A program made the position numbers and the translations under genes. Shown here in pieces: positions 32,439 to 43,163 of a stretch of 64,000 bases of DNA. The notes under the pieces are model-generated. The model made no database searches and was not told the origin of the DNA. It was given only the letters and a program-made list of their open reading frames with translations. This DNA comes from Wolfiporia cocos (Eukaryota > Basidiomycota > Agaricomycetes > Polyporales > Phaeolaceae). Numbering within the stretch: position 1 is the first letter of the stretch; each line of letters starts with the position of its first letter. Location of the stretch: the NCBI GenBank assembly GCA_029448655.1, contig JACCLO010000007.1:124001-188000 (forward strand), given 5' to 3'.

Positions 32439-32717
32439 GGTGGTTTCATGCGCCCGGTGAATGCTTTGGGCGGCGTTGAAAAGTAGATCAAAGGCAAAGG
32501 TAGCGGGGGTGATGTCGTTAGGGACCCTCTGTGTGCCAGGGACGGTGCGTGGGGGGTTCATGGTGAGGTGGACGGTGCGTAGGGGTTGTTGTGTAGGTGG
32601 ACGGTACATGAGTGCCTAAGGCGATGGTGGTGGTAAGAGAGAAAGGAGGGTCGCGCCATGTGACCTGGCAGTCGCCCATGTCGCAGAATAATCTGTGACA
32701 CGGATGTCCGTACACTA

Positions 32718-32784
32718 ATGTATATATGTATATATGTATGTGTGTGTATATATATACATAAAGAGAGAGAGAGAGAGAGAGAAA
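32718..32784. repeat. Microsatellite (TATA/TGTG then GA)
   Basis: TATATATG and TG repeats lead into a (GA)n run. Confidence 0.8.
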
Positions 32785-34832
32785 CTACGATGAACATGCT
32801 TACTAATGACTGACTATCTGTACTTTCGTTATCTCGAAGCTCTGATGCCTTGAGGGACAGTGCCGACTTGCAGAACCCTTAGTGCGAAGCAGAGCAGAAT
32901 GAGAAGAAACCACGGGGAGAGTTGATGCATTACAGCACATCTGGAGTCAGCTCTTATGTTATAGAGTGCGCGAAATCCGAGAGCCGACAGAAAAATGACA
33001 GAACATAAAACATGATGAGATAACATATGAAAAGTGGGTGAACTACTTGATTAAGTAAACGACTTGCTATAATAATACAATACTTGTGTAGTAAAAACAG
33101 ACGAGATGGAAGCCGCGTCATCGGCACAGACATGTCCGCTATACTCTAGGATATGGCAAAACTGATGCGCAATGGCTTGAACGCGATTGGCTGATCGCAA
33201 ACCGCGCCCTATTTACGTGCGCATCTCGCCGCCCTCGAGCGTGGGAACGTCGGTCTGAATCGCCAAGTGGTTCTACGTCGTGTCAGCCCGACATATCCGC
33301 AAGCTATAGTTCGCGTGCTGGTAGAGTCGGTAGAGGATAGAACAGTGTAGTAGAATTCAAAGAAAAGCGTACCATATCAATGAATAGAAGTTGAGAACGA
33401 AAATGTCTAGTGCAAGAAGAGGCTGCCGTAGTCGAGATAAGCTAGCCAGCCTAGAGTGCCGATGGAGCGAGAGGACTTGAAGCGAAGTTGGTTACTGTGA
33501 GGAAGGGAAGCGTGAAGAGTTGTGATCAACGTCGGACTTGCTATATTCGGATTCATTGATGTATCGCGTCGCGTTTCTCCTCCACACTGGCATACGATTT
33601 CGGCTTGCTCATTTCAACAGGCGCGCGTGGGAGGCTTGAAAGCTTGACGCCCGGCCTTGCAACTTTGCATCATAGCTATCCTCTACATTGCCCAACGCAC
33701 GTCGCACAGCACACCTTCCATCTGCTACCGCCTTGTGAGCCGATAGGCTTCCCTATAGCCGCCGCACATGTGACCTTCAAAAATGGTGACAGTCGGCTAA
33801 CCGTTAGGCTGAAATCCTGACAGCCTGGCCAAAATCCTGACAGCGAAGTCGAGATATTACAGCTAGTTCCAAATGATGGCATTAATCTCGGAACCATGAC
33901 CCAAAAATATTTCTGTCCGCTGGCGTACATCATACATATCGCCCCAATATTTCACACCGGTGTGTCAGTTCACCTCCGTATACAGGGACGTGTAGTCAGA
34001 TGGGGCCTATCGATATGACATCGGAGCTCGCGCGAGCATCCCGACGTCTCGGCGCAATACCTCCGGCGACAGGGAGCGAAAATTAAATGGCTTTTCAATT
34101 CTTTCACGCATTAGAGGCGCCCCGCTAACGATACTTATGATTCGGCTTTTCCGAGGTGAAGCAAGAACTATGAGAACGAAGGCTGTAGAGTGCGGCATCA
34201 TTGATACCCCACGGTGCTAATATCAGAATATAGGCCAGGTTTAGATTTCATCAGTCGGCCATAAATACAACATCAGGGTACTCCCTCTAAGGCATATGTC
34301 TCAATGCTACCTGAATTTTCGTGATTGACAGCGAATGCAGCCACTGGTTTGTGTCGCAATTCTGAGATCTATGAGGCCAGGTACTACACTTCACCCGCTC
34401 CCCTCCATAAGTCCGGCGGAGGAGCTCAAACAATCGACGCCACAGTCATAAACGAATCGCCTCTAGTAATGGTCCCGCGTTCGCCAGTGTGGACCATTCC
34501 AGATCGGCGATAGCCCTCACCAAGCGGTGAATGGACAACCATGCCATATACATACATTGGCTTTTGTGCTATGCAATCTTTTATCATCCCGTTGAAGGCT
34601 GGAGTGTTCGTGTCATATCACGAGATGTCATTCGATTCGATGCGTCTATGGCCCGCCAAGGTGATCGATAATGATGACTATCACAAGCCGTGTGCCGGAT
34701 CCGTTACACTGGAAATCGTCCATTTTATCACATAGAAATCTCAGTGCCTGGAACTAAGTGAATACTACAGCGGGTCTACTACTTATTCTGACTCCTGGCG
34801 CAACTTCTTCCCCCTGCCATCTATCCTCAAGC
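32785..34832. other. No recognisable gene; upstream of the P450
   Basis: Several frames of 60-85 codons exist on both strands, but none matches a family I know and none could be joined into a spliced model. Terminal repeats are absent. Confidence 0.35.
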
Positions 34833-36889
34833 ATGGGCATCTCACCCCAGCTCCTTTACTTTGTCGCGGGTTTTTCGTTGCTTTATTACTGCGCTCAGCG
34901 AAGGCCAAACCCGGTATGCGCCACTTAACCTCTCACCTGTGATCGTATATTTTGATGCACTTATAACTCAAGCTGCAATCTATCCCGACCATTGGATTCT
35001 CAGCACCATTCCTCACTTACCTTAGTGCCGCAAGATGGCTTTTTGACGCACAGGGAATGCTTCAAGAGGGATATGCGAAGGTACAGGTTTTCAGCGTAGG
35101 CGTATAGGCTGTCCTCACTTTCGGCCCAGCACAAGGTCTTCAGGATAGCATCATGGGATCGATGGATGGTCTTCGTTAGCGGTCCAGATATGAACGAAGA
35201 GTTATCTAAAATGCCTGATGATGTCGTGTCAATACAAGAAGCAGCGACAGACGTAAGCTTTTCGTGTGGCATGACCCGCGAATGCATTAATCAAACGAAA
35301 CTCTATATAAACACAGCTCATACAAGCAAAGTACACTCTAGGAGAAAATCCAGTTGAACCCCCTATCGAGATCGCCGCGATACATGGCCCAATGACTCGC
35401 AACCTCTCCGCCATTGTTCCAGACATTGTCGAGGAAGTTTTTCTCTCAGTCGAGAAAGCATTCCCGCAAAAACAGGGTATTGAAGTTTTACACTCTTGAC
35501 TGCAAGCTCTGACGCAAGACCTTCACAGAGTGGGTAGAAATGACACGCATGCCTGAAGTCCTGTTGCAGTGCATTGCGTGTGTCGAGAACCGAATATTTA
35601 TTGGTGCCCCTATCTGTAAGCCGCATCAGGCAATACGTTACAGATATCATTATTTACATCATTGACTTGAGGTCGAGAACCTGAGTATATCAAGATCGTC
35701 ACTGATTTCACTGTCGATGTCATGAAAGGAAAGCTCGTCATGGACCTACTTCCTATGCGATTGCGACCGTACGTTCCATTGATTGACGTAGCTTATAAAT
35801 ACCGATCCGAAGGCTTACCCTCGTAGCATTATCGGCCCTTTGCTTCCATGGAGGCGAAAGGCGATCAGGCTGATGAAGAAACACTTGGGGCCTGTTGTCT
35901 CTGAGCGACAAAAAGGATTACAAGAACATGGAGCGCAATGGCACAATAAGCCGGTCAGTTAAGTTGTATGGTATATGCGAGACACACCTAACGCACTGTT
36001 TCTCAGGATGACTTCCTCATGTGGATCATAGAAGGAGCTTGGAACGCCAAGCTCGATTCGGATTTTATTTATCAAACCTTCCTCATAGCGAACTTCGGCG
36101 CGCTGCGTACTTCCAGCTTGGTATGCGTTTTATGACACCTTTTGACGCTTGAACTCAGAGGTCTACTCACAGAGCATGACACAAGTGTTGTACCAACTTG
36201 CACACCTTCCAGAATGCATACAACCCCTTCGCGAAGAGATAATGAAAGCTGTTGCAGATGATGGATGGACCAGAGCTGGCTTTAACAAGATGTGGAAACT
36301 AGACAGCTTCATCAAGGAGACGCAGAGATATTATGGAATTACCGTTAGTACGTCATACAATACTTGACTCTCTAACATTGCATTGCTCACGGCCAATATC
36401 CCTCACATCCAGTCTCTTTGCGTCGCAAGACATTGAAGACAGCTACTTTCTCCAATGGGGTTGTTATTCCACCGGGTGTCCTCATGGCCGCCGCAGCTGC
36501 GGCAACCCATTTTGACGAGGGTCTGTACAAAGATGCAGCTATCTTCAAGCCGTTCCGCTTTGTCGAGAAAAGGGAGGCGGATGGCGAATCTACAAAACAC
36601 CAATTCGTCAGCTTGACACCGGACTGCATCTTCTTCGGTCTTGGAAAGCATGCATGGTACATCTCACTTCATTGCATGAAACTCCGGCTGAAGCTGAATG
36701 TTGAATAGCCCAGGACGGTTCTTCGTGTCGATTCTGATGAAGGCTCTGCTCGCCAAGATTATCCTCGACTACGACGTAAAGATTGGTGGTGATGGATCCC
36801 GCCCGCCAAATATGTTACTTGCCACCACCGTCATCCCATCATTAAAAGCTAGGGTTCTCTTCAGGAAGCGTCAATCCTATGATGGATGA
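34833..36889 (+). CDS. Cytochrome P450 monooxygenase (11 exons, 498 aa)
   Basis: It is a haem-thiolate monooxygenase, anchored in the ER membrane and fed by NADPH-P450 reductase; substrate unknown. Exons: 34833-34913, 34973-35080, 35130-35252, 35317-35476, 35529-35615, 35672-35768, 35827-35953, 36007-36120, 36173-36347, 36413-36656, 36709-36889. All introns are GT-AG, phases agree, and the total is 1497 nt, the usual P450 length. An N-terminal membrane anchor, LLYFVAGFSLLYYC, leads into IPTIGF. Helix-I region: IANFGALRTSS. ExxR: ETQR within SFIKETQRYYG. Haem loop, split by the last intron: FGLGKHACPGRFF with the ligand Cys. No stop or frameshift is needed, so it looks functional. It resembles basidiomycete P450s of the kaurene-oxidase-like group, but I cannot assign a CYP number. 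Repeat nests lie on both sides. Confidence 0.92.
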
Positions 36890-37347
36890 ACAAATTCGCT
36901 CATTGGATATCATGCAAATTCTGTGTACGGCCACTTTCGAAAGCGCGTCGCACGGACTGTCATTCCCGAAATCCTGATATTAGTATAGCAGAATACCTTC
37001 AAAAAACTTACCTGTCGCATGTTCTCTGAGGAGCCCATCTAGGGCTATGTACATATACACAAGACTAAGTATAAGTCTGTGCCATGATCCTGCCATTGAT
37101 ATTCCTGTCCCCGATGATCCTGTTGGAAGTAATGCGTCGTTGCGTGCGACGAGCGCTATCGTAGCGTGAGGGAGTGATGACAAAGGGGAAAACCACATAA
37201 CGGTATATCGTCATGCATTTTGCTGTAGTGCCCGCACTTAAGTAGTCTGGAGGTGTAAGAATGCCTCCCAGACTTGGACAAAATATAGCTTTACTTGGTC
37301 CCTGTTGCCTTGAATAGTTGCGTCTTTAGCCTTTTGGCTGTGCTTAC
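36890..37347. other. P450 downstream flank
   Basis: No gene or repeat is recognised. It presumably holds the P450 3' untranslated region. Confidence 0.4.
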
Positions 37348-37870
37348 TAGTGATGTGCAAAGCACGGCTCAAAGCCGTGAGCCGGGCCTGGCCGAGCCGA
37401 CTTAAGCTGGGCCGAGCCGAGCCTTGGGGGCGGCTTAAGACGGCTCAGGGCCCGGCTTGGATCGTGAGCCGGCGGCTTTAGGCGCGCAGCTGTGGTGTTG
37501 TTAAAATTAGCGAAAATGGTTTAAGATTTTGCATCAATTCACCTTATATGATCTTAACAGCCATTACAATGACTTGTGATCTGCTAACATGGTGTGGAAC
37601 ATTGTCACTACTGTTGTGATCGGGGTTGTGATCGAGATCTGGATTTTCGGTCAACATCATAAGCAGCTGTGAAAACACTTGTAGATCAGATTATCAACAA
37701 ATAGTAGACATATAAGCATTCTATGTTGTGCTGTCATTTGAACTGCACAAGCCAATAATTCCGAGGTCCTACCTGATTACCCACAAGCCCCGGCCTGAGC
37801 CTGAGCCGGGCCCAAGCCGGCCTGAGCCATCAAGGAGGGCCCGGCTTGACATTTCGCTGAGCCCGAGCCC
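37348..37870. mobile_element. Truncated hAT element fused to a Ty3 fragment
   Basis: The left end TAGTGATGTGCAAAGCACGG is intact, with GTGCTTAC just before it. The interior matches the hAT at 31504-32119 in reverse. At about 37870 it stops roughly 60 bp short of its right terminus, and Ty3 pol sequence begins. No right TSD is present. Confidence 0.8.
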
Positions 37871-40758
37871 TGTCTTCAGCAAATCTGCAGCCGCCTCCTT
37901 CCCACCGCGAGACCCTGGGACCATGCCATCAAACTGAAACCCGATTTTGTACCCTGAGACTGCAAGGTTTATGCTCTGTCCCCCAGGGAACAGAAAGCTA
38001 TGGATGAATTCTTAGAAGAAAACCTTGCAAAAGGGTTCATCCGACCCTCAAAGTCTCCGATGGCCTCCCCCGCTTTCTTTGTCCCTAAAAAGGACGGGGG
38101 CCTGAGGCCTTGCCAAGATTACAGATATCTAAACGAAGGAATGATCAAGAACGCATATCCCTTACCCCTCATACCCGAACTCATCGAGAAGTTAAAAGGG
38201 GCGAAGATTTTCACCAAGATGGACCTGCAAGCAGGATATAACAACGTGCGGATCAAAGAGGGCGACCAATGGAAGGGCGCATTCAAGATGAATGCCGGTC
38301 TCTACGAGCCCACAGTAATGTTCTTTGGGATGTGCAACTCACCCGCTACGTTCCAGTCCATGATGAACGAAATCCTCAAAGAAGAAATAGCAGAGGGATG
38401 GGTAGTGGTGTACATGGATGACATCCTCATCTTTTCCCCAGAACAAAGCATACACCAAGAGTGAGAACGGTGAATTCTGCAAAAGCTCGCCAACAGCAAG
38501 TTGTTTGTGAAGCCGGAAAAATGCGCTTTCGGAGTTAACAAGGTAGAATTCCTAGGACTAGTAATCAGCCCAGGACACGTCCAGATGGACCCAGCCAAAC
38601 TCCAAGGAATTCGGAAGTGGCCCGCCCCATGAAACGTCAAAGGGGTCCGCTCCTTCCTGGGCTTCGCAAACTTCTACCGAAAATTCATTGATCACTACTC
38701 CACACATGCCCGACCACTCATCGATCTCACAAAGACCGCAACAGGGAGCGGGTTGAAGTGGACTGATCGAGAAGAGAAGGCCTTCGAATTCCTGAAACAC
38801 CAATTCATAAAAGCCCCGGCCTTGTCACTCCCCGACAAAATGAAACCATTTATCCTCGAGACAGATGCATCTAAATATGCCCTTGGTGCAGTACTCAAGC
38901 AGAAGGATGATGAAGGGAACAAACGGCCAGTAGGCTACCTCTCCCAATCCCTCACTGCAGCTGAACGAAACTACGAAATCTACGATCAAGAGCTTCTCGG
39001 AATAGTCCGTGCCCTCGAAGAATGGCGCCACCTTCTAGAAGGGGCACCACATCAGATTCTGATCAGAAGCGATCATAAGAACCTTACTTACTGGCAAAGC
39101 GCCCAGAGATTGAATCGAAGACAAGCAAGATGGCACCTCTTGCTATCCCAGTTCGACATTCGATTACAGCACATACCTGGAAAGAAATTGATAATGGCGG
39201 ACACCCTCTCATGCCTCCTGAACCTAGATGGTTCAGAACACGACAACGAAGATATTCTCATGTTATCCGATGAACTGTTTGTCCACGCCATCGAGATACC
39301 AATCATCGATCGGATCAAGATCGCGAAGCCCTTCGACCCGATCGCGGAACAGGCTCTCCGCTCCCTCAGAACAGGAGAGGCTGCCCCTTCGAGGACAGCC
39401 ATGGAAGACTGGCAGTACAGTGAAGGGATCCTCTTGTACAAAGGACGAATGTACGTTCACAGAGACCCTACCCTGAGAAGGGATGTGGTCTCTAGATATC
39501 ACAATCCAATTGCAGCAGGTCACCCCAGAATCTGGGGGACGACGCTGAAAGTACAGGAACACTTTTGGTGGCCTGACCTCCGAAAAACGGTGGCAGAATA
39601 CGTCAAAGGATGCGCCATATGTCAGCAAATGAAACCCGACAGAAACCCAACAAAGCCGCCACTACAACCGATTCCGAAAAAAAAAGATGCCCTCCCCTTT
39701 TCACAATGCTCTGTTGACTTCATCACGGACCTTCCCCCGGTAGGGAAGTATGACTCAATTATGGTCATTGTCGATCATGGGTCATCCAAGGTGATATCGT
39801 TGACCCCATGCAGCAAGACCATCACCAGCGAAGGGGCAGCTGACATATTCCATCAGCAAATCTATTTGAAGTACGGACTCCCCCAAAAATCATATCTGAC
39901 TGAGGACCGCAATTCGCATCCAAGCTCTTCCAAGGACTCTGTAAAGTCCTTGGAATCGAATCCGCCCTCAGCACGGCCTACCACCCACAGACAGACGGAC
40001 AGACAGAAAGAATGAACCAACAAATCGAAGTCTACCTGCGCATATACTGTATGAACGATCCAAGACTTTGGGCAACGCAGTTGGCAGATGTAGAGTTCGC
40101 TCACAACACATGAAGAACTGAGGGGCAGCCTGCCCCTACAGAAGTAATCATGGGATATATCCCGAGAGGATTACCAGACAAAGTCAAAACCACCCAGGTA
40201 CCGGCAGCAGCTGACCGACTAAAAGCCACACAAGAAGCAAGCAATTGCCGCTCATGAACTAACACAGAAGCGGATGGCAGGAAGGACCCTACGGGACCCC
40301 CCTAAGTTCAACAAAGGGGATAAGGTCTGGCTCGATGCCAAGAACCTCCACCTCCCATACGGATCTCGGAAGCTCGCCCCCAGAAGGGAAGGACCATTCA
40401 CTATCTCTGAAAAGCTTGGGAATGTAACTTATCGGCTAGTCCTACCGCCTCGATGGAAGGTACACCCGGTCTTCCATGCGGCCCTACTGAAGCCGTTCAA
40501 TGAGACTGGGGTGCACGGACCCAATCATATGAAGCCACCCCTGGAACTAGTCGATGGAGAAGCAGAATATGAAGTCGAAGCCATCCTGAACCAACGACAA
40601 TACCGAGGGAAGAAACAATACCTCGTTCATTGGAAAGGCTACCCGTTGGCGGAAGACTCATGGGAAAGCGAAGCTAGTTTGAAGAACTCCCCGGACGTCC
40701 TCAGGGAATTTAAAAGCAAAAGGATGAAGACCAGAGTCCGGCAGGTCGAAGAGATAGC
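37871..40758 (+). pseudogene. Pol remnant: RT, RNase H, integrase, chromodomain
   Basis: RT is intact from about 38000 ([18 protein letters not shown] in [10 protein letters not shown]) until a TGA at 38462. The thumb follows with another TGA near 38630. RNase H and IN run openly from 38753 to about 39880. A frameshift follows YGLPQKS at about 39885, just before the second catalytic Asp. A TGA (about 40110) and another frameshift (about 40240) follow. The chromodomain part (YEVEAILNQRQYRGKKQYLV, then HWKGYPLAEDSWESEAS) is open at 40274-40760. Several lesions are CGA to TGA, as expected from CpG decay. Confidence 0.88.
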
Positions 40759-42398
40759 ATGTCGACACCACCCCCTACAACCAGCCCGTCTGAGCGACCC
40801 ACCGTGTCACGGATTTCGTACGTTTTGTTTACATCCCTCACTACGGTACTATGGGCGCCGCTATACGTGCGACGCCCCTCTATTCCATAGTTACCTCTAC
40901 GCCACCACCCAGACTCCGTCCAGATCACCTGACCGTTAGTTAGCGCTGTAGGGTAGCGCACACTATCAGGTACTCACATTTAGGTCACATTTGTTACATG
41001 ATCGTTACCATCACCTGACCCCATAGTTACATGGCGCACGGGCCATCACTTTAGGGCTAGACCGGTAGTACACACGCACATGTATATAACATACGACGAG
41101 ATGGGGCTTACTCCCCATCTCTAAGATTCTCGACATTGAGCTTCGGCTCCTTTCTTACAACCAGACTGTGTGTGCACCGACTGCTAGGGACTCTCCCTCC
41201 TCGCCTTGCTCGTCTGCGTGTCGCCTGCGCCATTCTCTGTCACCCCTGCAAAGGACGTTAGGCAGCCTTTGGCGACTGGGTTACACGTCGACGCGTGGAC
41301 GTCTAGGGGGTCTCCCCGGCTTGTGAGCTGGTCCCACAGCCTTCTGTGAGTCTGTGTCACACCGCCCCGACGATGTGGCGGTCTCTCGCAATCCACATGG
41401 GGTACCAGACAGGCAGGTCCTATGGCTGTTCGGAGGATGCCCACATCCGCACCAGACATGCGCTCACCTGGCACAGGTCTGACATCCCCCCCAGAGGGCA
41501 GGCGACCCCCTGGACCGATTGATTTGAACTCGTACAGGAGCTTACAGACATCTTCAACCAGTACCAGGACGTCACAGAGAGGATCGTCCAACTCGAACAC
41601 ACGGCCCTCCTCCAACGACAGAGGCTTGGATGGTGTATCACTCAGTGGATCGACCACCTCGGGGCATCGACACCATCGCGAATCTGGCGAGCGTTCGCAG
41701 AAGTCGAAGCGGGCCCGCCCTGCCCCCCACGAACGCGAAGCCCTGTCCCAGCCATGCCCCCCTGGTTACTCGATGACGGTGAACTGGATCAAATTGCAGA
41801 ACCATTCGATTTTATGGAATACAGTCATGTGGTACCTCACGACGCTGCCGTACCGACCGCCCCTGCAGGACCTCGACCTCGAGAATCAGCGAACTCTCCT
41901 CCGCATCCACGAAACAATGAATGATGCCCAGTTCGAGAGGGGTCAAGCCATGGTAGGGCGCCCCCCTCGCCGACCTCTGCAGCTGCTAGCAACGGAGTTA
42001 GTAACCGATCTCCATCAGTTGAGATCATCACCCAGGAGGAGTGGGAGTGAGGGAGGGACGGATGGGACGAATCCCTTTATCAGCTGCCTACCTGGCTCAG
42101 ACAACATCTCTGGGCCCACCATCACCACCAGTGGTACGAGTCAGGAGAGTATCTTCACGCCGTCCCCTCAGCTCGCTCGCCACCTCGACCATCTACCGAG
42201 GAGCCCTGTCATCGATGCGGTAGCCCCTGGCATTGGGTCCTCGACTGTCCTGACTACAGATGCCCCACCTGCAGAGTCATGCAGCCAGGACATCGCATCG
42301 GCGAATGTGCCCTCTATCAGGTATGGATCCCCCCTCCGGCGCCTCCGCTCCCCGATACAGATGTGGGATACAACGACCCTGACCCAGAGGCCCTCTGA
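40759..42398 (+). pseudogene. ORF3 remnant with two zinc knuckles, split by an LTR
   Basis: It starts ATGTCGAC, like ORF3 of the first element. The LTR at 40805-41359 splits it after SPSERPT; removing the LTR and one TSD restores the frame. Internal TGA stops occur at about 41521, 41921 and 42052. It ends at TGA 42398. The zinc knuckles read CHRCGSPWHWVLDC and CPTCRVMQPGHRIGEC, with the same spacing as the first element. This is the evidence that ORF3 is a real gene. Confidence 0.8.
40805..41359 (+). mobile_element. Solo LTR, TGTCAC family, inside ORF3 of the second Ty3 element
   Basis: It is a 555-bp copy, TGTCACGG to GTGTCA, with TSD CACCG at 40800-40804 and 41360-41364. TATATAAC is followed by the hairpin AGATGGGG / CCCCATCT (41099-41120). 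Confidence 0.9.
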
Positions 42399-42453
42399 GT
42401 GGCCGTAATGCTTGGATTTCATCAAGGGCGATGAAGGCTTGAGGGGGGGGTGA

Positions 42454-42995
42454 TGTTATGATTCCACCAGGTGCACCCGAATATTCTCTTTGACGCCTCA
42501 TAGTGTATGAGGACTTAGCGTTCAACCGCTGTACCCAGCGCTCTATTTCTAGGGGCCTCCGCTCAACCGTAGGCCCTATATCATGTATAAAAACCCTATG
42601 CCCGCTCTCCGTGTTCACATCATGTTCTAGCTGATATTCTGTGTCTAACCACAGTAGTTCTACGTTTCATCCCTTGTTGCGCTCAACCGCAACACTTCTC
42701 CTTTATTACTCGTATCGTTAGCCCGACAGACTTAATAGTAGCAGTACCAAGGACACTATGACCCCAATTAACAGATCGTAGTATATAACCTGATGTAAAT
42801 ACCGGTCGAGTTCCTCAGCTCGACCTTGTTGAATTACAAGGATCTTATACTCGTTCTCAAAGGCTTGAGCAATTAAGCCCGCAGCTTGTATATCGACGCT
42901 CTGACTCTGCGGAGTCCAACGAGTAGTGCGCTACTCGATACGCTGAGTAACTCAACTTAGTTATTTTGCGTGGAATGGATATTCGATCCGTAACA
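42454..42995 (+). repeat. 3' LTR of the second Ty3 element
   Basis: It is 542 bp, TGTTATGA to CCGTAACA, preceded by a G-run polypurine tract. It contains TATATAAC and the CTCAGCTCGACCTTG block shared with the first element's self-primer region. Confidence 0.85.
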
Positions 42996-43163
42996 GAAAT
43001 CCAAGGACTATATCGCGGTCCCAACCACAACCAGGCTTACCGCCGAAGGTTGGGCCAACATATTTGTAGATAAAGTATATGCACAACACGGACTACCAAA
43101 GAAAGTATTTAGTGACAGAGGACCACAATTCGTATCGGACTTTATCAAGGACGTATATCGTAG

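Larger units (their letters stand above)
20833..32561 (-). pseudogene. Retroposon protein of unknown function, copy 2, interrupted
   Basis: The ATG at 32561 is in frame here (MNPPRTVPGTQRVPND), which fixes the start of the family. Segments follow at 32561-32447, 30795-30304, 21850-21809 and 21307-20833, with the stop at 20833-20835. Besides the three insertions there is a frameshift in a C-rich tract of the linker (opposite about 30600). A TGA replaces a sense codon in one PLYDQPAG-type repeat (about 21828). Both the N- and C-terminal domains align with copy 1 with scattered substitutions, consistent with a protein once under constraint. Confidence 0.65.
20549..32671 (-). mobile_element. Single-ORF retroposon, copy 2, with 16-bp TSDs, interrupted by three insertions
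   Basis: The 16-bp perfect direct repeats CCATGTGACCTGGCAG are at 20549-20564 and 32656-32671. The body has the same two ends as copy 1. It is broken by a solo LTR (21308-21808), the Ty3 element (21856-30298) and a hAT element (30804-32438). Removing these leaves about 1.5 kb, co-linear with copy 1. Confidence 0.8.
19432..32700 (-). mobile_element. TGTCAC-family LTR split by a 12-kb nest
   Basis: The LTR 3' end (TGACACAGAC on the plus strand) is at 19432 and the 5' end (CTGTGACA) is at 32700. The putative TSDs are TGGAC (19427-19431) and CGGAT (32701-32705); they differ by two C/T transitions, so this is inferred. It carries the hairpin GTTCTGAGG / CCTCAGAAC (19591-19613) and an antisense tRNA-like box A (about 20377). 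Its right end (32672-32700) and the sequence left of 20549 join across the retroposon's TSD. Confidence 0.6.
37871..42995 (+). mobile_element. 5'-truncated, decayed Ty3/Gypsy element (second element)
   Basis: It is related to the element at 21856-30298. It begins inside pol just before RT, so 5' LTR, gag, PR and any dUTPase are missing. It keeps RT, RNase H, IN, chromodomain, ORF3, a G-rich polypurine tract and a 542-bp 3' LTR. It is inserted into, or fused with, a third Ty3 element whose sequence begins at 42996. Confidence 0.88.

Noticed and set aside
37871..42995. Second Ty3 as a complete element
   Set aside because: It lacks the 5' LTR, gag and protease, and has several stops and frameshifts.
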